Position numbers and translations under genes: made by a program
The notes under the pieces: model-generated
Databases searched by the model: none
Seen by the model: the letters and a program-made list of their open reading frames with translations, nothing else
Told to the model about the DNA's origin: nothing
NCBI GenBank assembly: GCA_026001245.1
Contig: BNZR01000069.1
Location: 1 to 6,894 of the forward strand
Origin: Clostridia bacterium
Lineage (GTDB): Bacteria; Bacillota_A; Clostridia; Oscillospirales; UBA929
DNA: 6,894 nucleotides
Direction of reading: 5' to 3'
Part shown: in pieces, positions 1-5,618 of the stretch
How the letters are laid out: each line of letters starts with the position of its first letter
How positions within the stretch are numbered: position 1 is the stretch's first letter

Positions 1-79
1 AAAACTCCTTGATTTTTTCCCATTGCGCGTCAGTCAGGTCGCTTGGGTAGTTGGTTGGTGTGTATTCTATATTCTTCAT
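1..79 (-). CDS. IS5-family transposase, N-terminal start only (runs off left edge)
   Basis: Reading the minus strand from the ATG at 79-77 gives 26 codons without a stop before the window ends. The residues include YPSDLTDAQWEKIKEF, the typical opening of IS5-type transposases (the DUF4096-like N-terminal region, usually seen as YPSDLTDEQW followed by a hydrophobic stretch). These enzymes are DDE transposases that cut and move an insertion sequence. Only the start is visible, so the catalytic residues and the intactness of the element cannot be judged. No good ribosome binding site precedes the ATG, but a possible minus-strand promoter lies at 87-115. The gene is divergent from the NifX/NifB operon, so it marks the edge of a mobile element beside it. 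The family call rests on one motif, but that motif is characteristic. Confidence 0.8.
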   Translation of the reverse strand, partial: MKNIEYTPTNYPSDLTDAQWEKIKEF

Positions 80-86
80 AGAAGAT

Positions 87-115
87 AGTATATCATAGTT
101 TCTCTATGAGAACAA
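87..115 (-). promoter_or_regulatory. possible promoter of the transposase
   Basis: On the minus strand, TTGTTC (115-110) and TATACT (92-87) are separated by exactly 17 bases. The -10 box matches the consensus at five of six positions and the -35 box at three. Transcription would begin at about base 80, almost at the ATG, which would explain the missing ribosome binding site. The region is AT-rich, so chance matches are likely. Confidence 0.3.
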
Positions 116-293
116 GTTCTTAAATTTCACCGATCCCGGTTTTACCCCCCTACACTAATATCAATCGAGAACCCCGATTCCGGACAAGTTTTTAAAAAAC
201 ATTTTTCGCCCCCCGCCCAACAATCCGCAAAAACCTTGAAATTTCAACGAAAACTCACAAAAAATATTTTTCATAAAATTTTCGCCAACGCCC
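116..293. other. AT-rich non-coding spacer between insertion sequence and NifX operon
   Basis: I see no gene here on either strand. Two near-identical decamers, CCGATCCCGG (130-139) and CCGATTCCGG (174-183), lie in direct orientation 44 bases apart. A weak 5-bp hairpin, AATCG/CGATT, occupies 163-179. A-runs and T-runs fill 187-280. The outer end of the insertion sequence should lie at the left of this stretch, but it cannot be placed without the other end of the element. Confidence 0.5.
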
Positions 294-322
294 TTGACAT
301 CTCCCGCGAAGCGTGGTATCAT
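294..322 (+). promoter_or_regulatory. strong sigma-70/A-type promoter of the NifX-NifB operon
   Basis: A perfect -35 box TTGACA (294-299) is followed by a 17-base spacer and the -10 box TATCAT (317-322, five of six matches). Transcription should start near 329-330, leaving a leader of about 46 bases before the NifX-like start codon. That leader holds the direct repeat and palindrome listed separately. This is the only convincing promoter in front of the five-gene block that ends at 3865. Confidence 0.8.
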
Positions 323-330
323 ATATAACC

Positions 331-357
331 ATATAGACATATATGTAATATAGACAT
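331..357 (+). repeat. direct repeat with embedded palindrome in the leader, operator-like
   Basis: ATATAGACAT occurs twice, at 331-340 and 348-357, with starts 17 bases apart. The perfect 10-base palindrome ACATATATGT (337-346) sits between and overlaps the first copy. The pair lies directly behind the predicted transcription start, where a repressor could block initiation or early elongation. The sequence is AT-rich, so part of the symmetry may be chance. No known operator is recognised. Confidence 0.4.
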
Positions 358-375
358 TAAAACGGGGGTGGCAAA

Positions 376-690
376 ATGCGGGTTGCGCTGGCTAGTATTG
401 ACGGTACTTATGTGGATCAGCATTTCGGGTCGGCGCGGTACTGGCAGATCTATGACGTGGGCGACGGCCTGCGCGCTCATGTCGAAACCCGCAGGACGCA
501 GGCCAAGTGCGGCGGCAATTGCGAGGGCGGCTTCGGACATATTCTGGCCGCGCTGGACGACTGCCAGGTGCTGTTCGTCAGCAAAATAGGGCAGGGCGCG
601 GCGGCGTTTATGCTTGACCACGGCAAACGGGTATTCGAGGCGGCGGGCGAGGTCGCGGAACTTTTGGAGGAGTGGGAACAATGGCGGTAA
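376..690 (+). CDS. NifX/NifB-family iron-molybdenum cluster-binding protein
   Basis: This 104-residue protein matches the small dinitrogenase iron-molybdenum cofactor domain (Nitro_FeMo-Co; NifX, NafY and the C-terminal part of many NifB proteins). Visible landmarks are the MRVALAS opening strand, HFGSARYW at residues 16-23 followed by IYDV, CGGNC at 45-49, C63 in DDCQVLF, and IGQGA at 71-75 before a helix and a final GKRVF strand. Family members carry or hold Fe-S cofactor precursors such as NifB-co in the cytoplasm. The length fits a single free-standing domain. The ATG is preceded by a G-rich ribosome binding site, GGGGGTGG, ending four bases upstream. The gene overlaps the NifB-like gene by 10 bases, so the two are translationally coupled. 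In classical diazotrophs this domain is often fused behind NifB, while here it is a separate gene in front. The exact role, carrier or regulator, cannot be read from sequence. Confidence 0.88.
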   Translation: MRVALASIDGTYVDQHFGSARYWQIYDVGDGLRAHVETRRTQAKCGGNCEGGFGHILAALDDCQVLFVSKIGQGAAAFMLDHGKRVFEAAGEVAELLEEWEQWR

Positions 691-1523
691 CTTTTAAGGA
701 ATTGACAACGGCGCACCCCTGTTTTTCAACGGGGGCGAAGTCCAACAAGGGGCGGGTGCATCTGCCCGTGTCGCCGGGCTGTAATATCCAGTGCCGATTC
801 TGCGACAGACAGCTAAACGACGTGGATATACGTCCAGGCGTGGCGTCGGGCATCATAACGCCGAAAGAGGCGTTGCAGGTGGTTCGCCGTGCGCTGGAGC
901 TGTGTCCAGACATCACGGTGGCGGGCGTTGCGGGGCCGGGCGACACGCTGGCCACACCATACGCCTTGCAAACGTTCAGGCTTATCAAGCAACACTTCCC
1001 GAACATCATAAAATGCATGAGTACCAACGGGTTGCTGTTGCCCAAATACGCCGCCGAGATAATCGAGGTGGGCATAGACTCGCTTACGGTTACGGTCAAC
1101 GCGGTGGACCCGGTATTGCTGGAGCGCATATGCGGCGGCGTGGACCCACAGCGGCTGATACATAACCAGCTGTCCGGGATAAAAACGATAGCGGACGCGG
1201 GCGGCACGGTCAAGGTGAACACGGTGCTGGTTCCGGAGATAAACGCGGCGCATGTGGCCGAAATCGCAAAGACGGTCGCGGCGGCGGGGGCGCGGATATA
1301 CAACATAATTCCGCTAATCCCCCAGCACGAACTGGCTTGGTGTTCCGCGCCGGATTGCGATATTATCAGCGAGACGCGGCAGGCGGCGCAGGAGCATTTA
1401 AGCGTGTTTCGGCACTGCCAGCGTTGCCGAGCCGACGCGGCGGGCATACCCGGCGGCGCGGACGTGTCCGACAGTCTATACGGCCGCAAGCTGCGGGTTC
1501 GCGACACCTTTTCCCACGGCTGA
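681..1523 (+). CDS. nifB: NifB-like radical SAM protein (nitrogenase-type cofactor precursor synthesis)
   Basis: This 280-residue cytoplasmic enzyme belongs to the NifB branch of radical SAM proteins. NifB fuses Fe-S clusters and inserts a carbide from SAM to form NifB-co, the core of nitrogenase cofactors. Landmarks in order are HPC at residues 12-14, the radical SAM motif CNIQCRFC with C34, C38 and C41, RPGV at 51-54, AGPGD at 84-88, KCMSTNGL at 111-118, KVNTVLVPEIN at 178-188, and the C-terminal RHCQRCRADA with C246 and C249. HPC, the STNG-site cysteine and the C-terminal CxxC all recur in known NifB and are linked to binding the extra clusters. Two things differ: D47 stands where I recall a cysteine in classical NifB, and the stretch after residue 150 is shorter. 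There is no C-terminal NifX domain, but the preceding gene supplies one. ATG 681 is chosen because GGAGGAG (666-672) lies eight bases upstream. It may be a NifB paralogue serving a nitrogenase-like enzyme. Confidence 0.87.
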   Translation: MAVTFKELTTAHPCFSTGAKSNKGRVHLPVSPGCNIQCRFCDRQLNDVDIRPGVASGIITPKEALQVVRRALELCPDITVAGVAGPGDTLATPYALQTFRLIKQHFPNIIKCMSTNGLLLPKYAAEIIEVGIDSLTVTVNAVDPVLLERICGGVDPQRLIHNQLSGIKTIADAGGTVKVNTVLVPEINAAHVAEIAKTVAAAGARIYNIIPLIPQHELAWCSAPDCDIISETRQAAQEHLSVFRHCQRCRADAAGIPGGADVSDSLYGRKLRVRDTFSHG

Positions 1524-1546
1524 AAAATTTTTTGGAGGGAACAAAC

Positions 1547-1981
1547 ATGAAACAGCCAAAAGCTTTAAGCGTAATCATCGGCGTACTAGGACTGGTAGCG
1601 GCCATACTGCCGCTTACCATCTACCATCTTGTCGAGACTGCGGGCGGCATGGAAGGCATGCACATGGCCATGGACTGCCAAGCGGCCTGCACCGCCGAGG
1701 TGTTCGTAGGCGCGGCGATAGCGGCCATAGCCGTGCTGTCGCTGTTTATCAAGGATTTGAAAATCAGCCTGGGCGGCTCGGCGTTGTTGCTGGTGGGCGG
1801 CGTGTCGGCGATAGCCGTGCCGAACCTTATAGGCTTCTGCAAATCCGAGGAAATGGCCTGCCGCTACATAACCCAGCCCACCTTGACGGTTATCGGCGTG
1901 CTGATTATCGCGCTGTCGCTGGGCAAGATTGCGACCGGGATTATCGCCCTGCGCCGGTCGGCGGTACAGCACAATGCTTAA
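1547..1981 (+). CDS. DUF4418 family membrane protein with Met/His/Cys-rich loop
   Basis: The 144-residue protein has about four hydrophobic segments (roughly residues 7-28, 51-68, 76-96 and 111-135) and resembles the DUF4418 family of small Bacillota membrane proteins. That family is often found beside ABC transporter genes, to my memory. Between the first two spans lies a loop rich in possible metal ligands: M35, M38, H39, M40, M42, C44 and C48. A second loop has C98 and C105. The family's function is not established. The ligand-rich loops would fit metal sensing or handling, or disulfide exchange, on the outer face of the membrane, but that is inference. The ATG has a good ribosome binding site (TTGGAGGGA, ending six bases upstream) 23 bases behind the NifB-like gene. 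Its stop overlaps the start of the ABC permease by eight bases, so the two products are probably made together. Confidence 0.75.
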   Translation: MKQPKALSVIIGVLGLVAAILPLTIYHLVETAGGMEGMHMAMDCQAACTAEVFVGAAIAAIAVLSLFIKDLKISLGGSALLLVGGVSAIAVPNLIGFCKSEEMACRYITQPTLTVIGVLIIALSLGKIATGIIALRRSAVQHNA

Positions 1982-3179
1982 AATCGCAGTCAAAAACATA
2001 GCGCACAGGCGTTTCCGCTCGGTGTGCATACTGTTGCTAACCACGTTGACGACGTTGCTAATCACGGGCGGCACGCTGTTGGGTTCGGGGCTGAAAAACG
2101 GTGTTGACAGTATCAACGCCCGGCTGGGCGCGGACGCGATGATAGTCCCGCAGTCGGCGCAGGACAGCTTCGAGGGCGCCCTGTTGGCCGGCGCGCCGTC
2201 CACGTTCTACCTGACGGCGGATACCGCAAGGGGCATAATGGCCGCAGACGGCGTGGAACGCGCAACGCCCCAGCTGTTTATCTCCACGTTCGACTCCGAG
2301 CATTGCGCCGCGCTGGTGCAGATTATCGGCTACGACCCCAAGTCGGATTTCGTTGTCGCGCCGTGGCTGAAAGGCTCCGGCACGGCCGAGCCGGGCTATG
2401 GCGAGGTGGTAATCGGCAATAATATCGAGCTTAAATTGGGCAACGACATGCCCCTGTTCGCGGTAAAGCTGAAAGTGGTCGGCGTTTTGGACAAAACGGG
2501 CATGGGCTTTGACAACGCCATGTTCGTAAGCCTTGACACGGCCAGAATGTTGCTTTCCGAATACGAAAAATACGCCGAAGCCCTGCCCCTGCCCAAGGGG
2601 ACTGACCCCGCAAGCGTAGTCAGCGCGGTGTTGCTTGACTTGAAAGCCGGGGTAGACCCCATCGCGTTTGAGCGCACAATCAACAAGGGCTTTCGGGACG
2701 AGGGACTGCGCTACGTGTCGTCCCAAGCGTTGCTGGCCAGCACGTCCAAGAACCTGAACCTTGTAACCGGGGTGTTGACGGTGTTGCTGGTTGCCATATG
2801 GGTGTTCGCGGTGTTCGTGCTGGGTGTGATATTCACGTTGGCACTTAACGAGCGTCAGCGCGAGTTCGGCATTATGCGGGCGGTAGGCGCGACGCGCAAA
2901 AAGCTTGCCGGGATAGTCATAACCGAGTCGGCTCTGCTGTGCGGCGCGGGCGCGATAGCGGGCGTGGGGATAGTCTGCCTAATAGCTTTCCCATACGGCA
3001 AGCTGATTGAGCGCACCTTGCAGACAGCCTATCTTCAACCGCCGTCGGTGGCTGTAGCGGGGATACTCGCGCTGTGCCTAATCCTTGGCGCGGCGATAGG
3101 GCCTCTGGCCTCGCTGTTTTCCATAGCGCGTATCGGCAAGAACGACACGCTTACCAATCTACAGGACGGTGCGGCATGA
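1974..3179 (+). CDS. FtsX/MacB-type ABC transporter permease
   Basis: This 401-residue inner-membrane protein has the FtsX/MacB layout. One N-terminal span (about residues 17-37) is followed by a large extracytoplasmic domain (about 38-262, MacB-PCD-like) and then three C-terminal spans (about 264-290, 314-340 and 358-385). The cytoplasmic loop after the second span carries NERQREFGIMRAVGATRKK-like sequence at 292-310, which is highly typical of this family. These permeases work with an ATPase by moving the outer domain mechanically, for example in lipoprotein handling, drug or peptide export, or as parts of metal-uptake systems. The substrate cannot be told from sequence. The start overlaps the DUF4418 gene and has only a weak site of its own, so translation is probably coupled. 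The stop shares ATGA with the next gene, the ATPase. A single permease gene implies a homodimer. Confidence 0.9.
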   Translation: MLKIAVKNIAHRRFRSVCILLLTTLTTLLITGGTLLGSGLKNGVDSINARLGADAMIVPQSAQDSFEGALLAGAPSTFYLTADTARGIMAADGVERATPQLFISTFDSEHCAALVQIIGYDPKSDFVVAPWLKGSGTAEPGYGEVVIGNNIELKLGNDMPLFAVKLKVVGVLDKTGMGFDNAMFVSLDTARMLLSEYEKYAEALPLPKGTDPASVVSAVLLDLKAGVDPIAFERTINKGFRDEGLRYVSSQALLASTSKNLNLVTGVLTVLLVAIWVFAVFVLGVIFTLALNERQREFGIMRAVGATRKKLAGIVITESALLCGAGAIAGVGIVCLIAFPYGKLIERTLQTAYLQPPSVAVAGILALCLILGAAIGPLASLFSIARIGKNDTLTNLQDGAA

Positions 3180-3865
3180 TGCAAACAATCGGGCTGACCA
3201 AAAGCTACGAGCGGCGCGGGGAACGCTTCTTCGCCGCCAACAACATAAACTTGACCATCGCCCCCGAAGACTTTATCTGCGTGACGGGTTCGTCGGGCAG
3301 TGGCAAAAGCACACTGCTCAACCTGCTAACGGGCTTACTTCGCCCGGACAGCGGCCAAATCCTGCTGGACGGCCAAGATTTATGCAAGCTTAGCGACGCG
3401 GAACTTGCGCGACTGCGCAACACCAAAATCGGCTATATCCCGCAGGGCAACAGCCTGTTGCAGAATCTTTCGGTGCTGGACAACGTGCTGCTGCCGTGGA
3501 GCCTGACTCGCAAACAGAACGCAAAAGCCACAGCGCGTGAATTGTTACAGCGCGTAGGGATAGCCCACTTGGAGCGCGAAAGCCCCAAAAGCCTGTCCGG
3601 CGGCGAGGCGCGCCGCGTAGCGATAGCGCGAAGCCTAATAACCAACCCAAAAATCCTAATAGCCGACGAACCAACGGGCGACCTAGATCCCGCCAACACC
3701 GATGAGGTACTGCGCCTGTTCGCGGAGGTACACAGTCAGGGGATTGCGGTGGTGATGGTGTCACACGAGCGGCAGGTGCCAAATTGCGCTACGCGCCATT
3801 TGGTAGTTGAGAGTGGAGAGTTGAGAGTGGAAAGTGTACAAATTGCACAAAAAAATCATGAATAG
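3176..3865 (+). CDS. ABC transporter ATP-binding protein (MacB/LolD type)
   Basis: This 229-residue cytoplasmic ATPase has every motif needed for function: Walker A GSSGSGKST (residues 38-46), Q-loop Q90 in YIPQGNS, signature LSGGE (140-144), Walker B ILIADE with the catalytic glutamate E165, D-loop GDLD, and the H-loop histidine H197 in VSHE. It resembles the LolD/MacB/FtsE group, which pairs with FtsX-type permeases such as the preceding product. The start codon overlaps the permease stop (ATGA). A second in-frame ATG at 3179 is equally possible and would shorten the protein by one residue. The last 20 or so residues are unusual: VESGELRVES is encoded by a DNA tandem repeat (3805-3831) and the tail after it does not look like a conserved ABC domain. 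The original stop was probably further upstream. The ATPase core should be unaffected. Confidence 0.93.
   Translation: MMQTIGLTKSYERRGERFFAANNINLTIAPEDFICVTGSSGSGKSTLLNLLTGLLRPDSGQILLDGQDLCKLSDAELARLRNTKIGYIPQGNSLLQNLSVLDNVLLPWSLTRKQNAKATARELLQRVGIAHLERESPKSLSGGEARRVAIARSLITNPKILIADEPTGDLDPANTDEVLRLFAEVHSQGIAVVMVSHERQVPNCATRHLVVESGELRVESVQIAQKNHE
3805..3831 (+). repeat. 14-base tandem repeat inside the ATPase 3' end
   Basis: The 13-mer AGTTGAGAGTGGA occurs at 3805-3817 and 3819-3831, a 14-base period, and a shorter degenerate piece (AAAGTG) follows. It encodes VESGELRVES at the tail of the ABC ATPase. Purine-rich repeats with this wording recur, to my memory, in unrelated bacterial genomes and often lie at or beyond gene ends. 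Its base composition differs clearly from the GC-rich gene body. It is most likely a small inserted or expanded repeat that extended the reading frame. Confidence 0.7.
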
Positions 3866-3883
3866 TTTGTGAACTATTACATG

Positions 3884-3912
3884 TTGACAAACGCTAATCC
3901 CCGTGGTAGACT
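3884..3912 (+). promoter_or_regulatory. promoter of the NitT/TauT-type importer operon
   Basis: A perfect -35 box TTGACA (3884-3889), a 17-base spacer and TAGACT (3907-3912, four of six matches) form a good sigma-A-type promoter. Transcription should begin near 3919. About 120 bases of leader then precede the first permease, and that leader contains the terminator hairpin at 3968-4014. The inverted pair GTTTGT (3865-3870) and ACAAAC (3887-3892) overlaps the -35 box and could be an operator, though this is weak. Confidence 0.65.
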
Positions 3913-3967
3913 ATTAACAATAAAACCAGCAATACATATAAGTTTAGTACGAGATGGCATGACCGGA

Positions 3968-4014
3968 CATCCGGAGTTCCATGATATTGCAGTGGAAGCT
4001 TCGGGTGATTTTTT
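3968..4014 (+). terminator. intrinsic terminator in the importer leader (candidate attenuator)
   Basis: Bases 3968-3981 pair with 3993-4007 to form a 14-bp stem with one bulged G (3998), two G-T wobbles and an 11-base loop. Six T residues (4009-4014) follow, one base after the stem. This is the classic form of a Rho-independent terminator. It lies after the importer promoter and 25 bases before the permease start. A competing fold uses the same bases: CCGG (3963-3966) with CCGG (3971-3974), enclosed by ATGG (3954-3957) with CCAT (3979-3982). Two exclusive folds suggest transcription attenuation by a ligand, protein or leader translation. The simpler reading is that it ends the upstream operon and readthrough feeds the importer. 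I do not recognise a known riboswitch in it. Confidence 0.7.
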
Positions 4015-4038
4015 ATATTTGGGAGAGGGGTGATCGCG

Positions 4039-4809
4039 GTGAAAAAGGTGCTTAAGACTGTCAACGGCAAGCTGGAGGGGACGTACCTGATAATCCTGTT
4101 CATCTTGGTGTGGCAGTTCGCCCCCAACTTCGGGTGGACTAACCCCCACTATGTGCCGCCGTTTACCACGGTGCTGGCCGATGGCGCGTTTATAGGCGCG
4201 GAGAAGATTTTCGTCCACATAGCCATCAGTCTTAAGCGCGTGGTTGTGGGGTTCGCGATCGCCTGCGTTATGGGATTGCCAATCGGCTTCATACTGGGCG
4301 GGGGAATCCCCAAAATCGCGGAGGTGCTTCGCCCGCTGATAACCTTTTTACAGCAGATACCGCCGTACATACTATACCCCGTGTTCATGCTGGTAATCGG
4401 GCCGGGCGAGAACGGCATACATCTTGTAATCTTTTGGAGCGTGTTCTGGCCGGTGCTTAACACCACAACCCAAGGCGTGCAAAGCATTGACGCGAAGCTT
4501 ATACGATGTGCCAAATCCATGAGCGCCAACGGTTTGACGGTTTTCTTCAAGGTTGTAATGCCCGCCGTGTTCCCCAGTCTTATGCGTGGCATACGCAGTG
4601 GGTTGACAATGGGATTCCTTATGCTGATAGGCGCGGAGAGCATGGGCGCGGACAGCGGAATCGGCTGGATGATAAACAACGCCCAACGCATGGCTTGGGT
4701 ACCCCGCGTATATCTTGGGGCGTTGATAGTCTGTGTGGTAGGGTTCCTGCTTAACTGGTGGCTGGGCGTAATCGAGCGCACATTTGTGGACTGGAGGCCG
4801 AAGACATGA
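4039..4809 (+). CDS. NitT/TauT-type ABC importer permease, first subunit
   Basis: This 256-residue inner-membrane protein matches the SsuC/TauC/NrtB permease group, with about six hydrophobic spans (roughly residues 16-33, 68-90, 100-121, 127-145, 187-203 and 225-245). The EAA-type cytoplasmic loop that docks on the ATPase is visible at about 156-188 (CAKSMSANG, then KVVMPAVFPSLMRGIRSG). The glycine usually found in that motif is replaced by serine at residue 162, while the second permease keeps it. GTG at 4039 is preferred because GGGAGAGGGG (4021-4030) ends eight bases upstream. GTG at 4030 would sit inside that site. The stop overlaps the next start as ATGA. Relatives import nitrate, sulfonates, taurine, bicarbonate, pyrimidine precursors and others, so the substrate is open. 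Confidence 0.9.
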   Translation: MKKVLKTVNGKLEGTYLIILFILVWQFAPNFGWTNPHYVPPFTTVLADGAFIGAEKIFVHIAISLKRVVVGFAIACVMGLPIGFILGGGIPKIAEVLRPLITFLQQIPPYILYPVFMLVIGPGENGIHLVIFWSVFWPVLNTTTQGVQSIDAKLIRCAKSMSANGLTVFFKVVMPAVFPSLMRGIRSGLTMGFLMLIGAESMGADSGIGWMINNAQRMAWVPRVYLGALIVCVVGFLLNWWLGVIERTFVDWRPKT

Positions 4810-5606
4810 GAAAAGCCCTGCTAACCACGCGCCGCGTAGTCCTTGGGATTATACCGATACTCATCTTCTTCTTGGCTTGGCATTACGCGTCCACCGTTGT
4901 CCCAAAGGGCGTGCTACCATCGCCATTGAAAGTGTTCGACCAGATGTACAAGGAGTTTATCCGCGTAAAGCCCGCCCCGAACTTCGGCGGCAAGACGCTG
5001 TTGGGGCACACCGCCGAGAGCCTTTCGCGCATACTGCGCGGTCTGCTACTTTCGGGTTCGATAGGCGTAGTGGCCGGGTTCCTGCTTGGGACGTATTTCA
5101 GAAGACTTGAGAGATTGTTCCTGCCGTTCTTCCGCGTGTGCGAAAAGCTGAATCCGTTCGCGATTATCCCGGTGTTCATGATACTGTTCGGTATCGGCGA
5201 CGAGCAAAAAATCGCTATAGTGTTTTGGGCGTCGTTCTGGCCGATACTGTTCAACACGCAAGAGGGCGCGAAAAACGTAGATCTACAGCTAATCCGCGCC
5301 GCAACCTCAATGGGCGCGAGTAAATTCCAAATGTTCAGTAAGGTGATCCTGCCCGCCACCGTCCCCAGTCTGTTCACGGGCTTAAAGCTTGCGGTGCGCG
5401 TGGCGTTCTTCATGATAATCGCCTCCGAGGTCGTGGGCGCGGTCAGCGGACTGGGCTGGTACTACGGTCAGGTGGGCAATGTATACAAACTGCCGCTGGT
5501 GTATGGAACGATCTTGCTGATAACTTTGATGTCCATCATCTTGGATCAGATATTCTCAAGGCTGGAAAAACACTTCCTGCTGTGGAAGGAACAGACATTT
5601 AGATAG
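4806..5606 (+). CDS. NitT/TauT-type ABC importer permease, second subunit
   Basis: This 266-residue permease belongs to the same family as the preceding product, so the channel is probably a heterodimer. Spans lie at about residues 11-30, 78-96, 115-130, 135-150, 195-215 and 228-247. Its EAA loop is canonical: AATSMGASKFQMFSKVILP (165-183) followed by ATVPSLFTGLKLA. The ATG overlaps the upstream stop and is preceded by GGAGG (4793-4797) at eight bases, inside the upstream gene. Isoleucine is encoded about as often by ATA (10 of 23) as by ATC, in line with the NifB-like gene and unlike the binding protein downstream. No ATPase is present in the window for this permease pair. The FtsX-linked ATPase upstream is of another type and is unlikely to serve it. 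Confidence 0.92.
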   Translation: MRKALLTTRRVVLGIIPILIFFLAWHYASTVVPKGVLPSPLKVFDQMYKEFIRVKPAPNFGGKTLLGHTAESLSRILRGLLLSGSIGVVAGFLLGTYFRRLERLFLPFFRVCEKLNPFAIIPVFMILFGIGDEQKIAIVFWASFWPILFNTQEGAKNVDLQLIRAATSMGASKFQMFSKVILPATVPSLFTGLKLAVRVAFFMIIASEVVGAVSGLGWYYGQVGNVYKLPLVYGTILLITLMSIILDQIFSRLEKHFLLWKEQTFR

Positions 5607-5618
5607 GAGGGCGACGAT

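Noticed and set aside
672..680. GTG 672 as start of the NifB-like protein
   Set aside because: It falls inside the ribosome binding site that is ideally spaced for ATG 681, and it adds only three residues.
608..1507. Long minus-strand open frame (299 codons) opposite the NifB-like gene
   Set aside because: It is a mirror of a clearly recognised GC-rich gene, has no recognisable domain and no ribosome binding site, and is Ser/Pro/Arg-rich as expected for an antisense shadow.
2058..2726. Minus-strand open frame of 222 codons opposite the FtsX-type permease
   Set aside because: Antisense shadow: no recognisable motif, and the plus strand encodes a convincing permease throughout.
3805..3836. 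Tandem repeat as a CRISPR fragment
   Set aside because: The unit is only 14 bases with no spacer sequences and no cas genes nearby.
3861..3878. Hairpin AATAGTT/AACTATT at the ATPase stop as a terminator
   Set aside because: The stem is 7 bp and almost all A-T, and no T-run follows on the plus strand. On the minus strand there is a T-run but no gene to terminate.
3963..3974. CCGG-ACAT-CCGG hairpin as a guanidine-II (mini-ykkC) riboswitch arm
   Set aside because: The known loops read ACGR and come as two similar hairpins. Here the loop is ACAT and there is no second copy.
4030..4038. GTG 4030 as start of the first importer permease
   Set aside because: The codon lies at the end of the purine-rich ribosome binding site. 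GTG 4039 has the better eight-base spacing, although the choice changes only three residues.
4149..4781. Minus-strand open frame of 210 codons opposite the first importer permease
   Set aside because: Antisense shadow of a clear permease gene, with no family features of its own.
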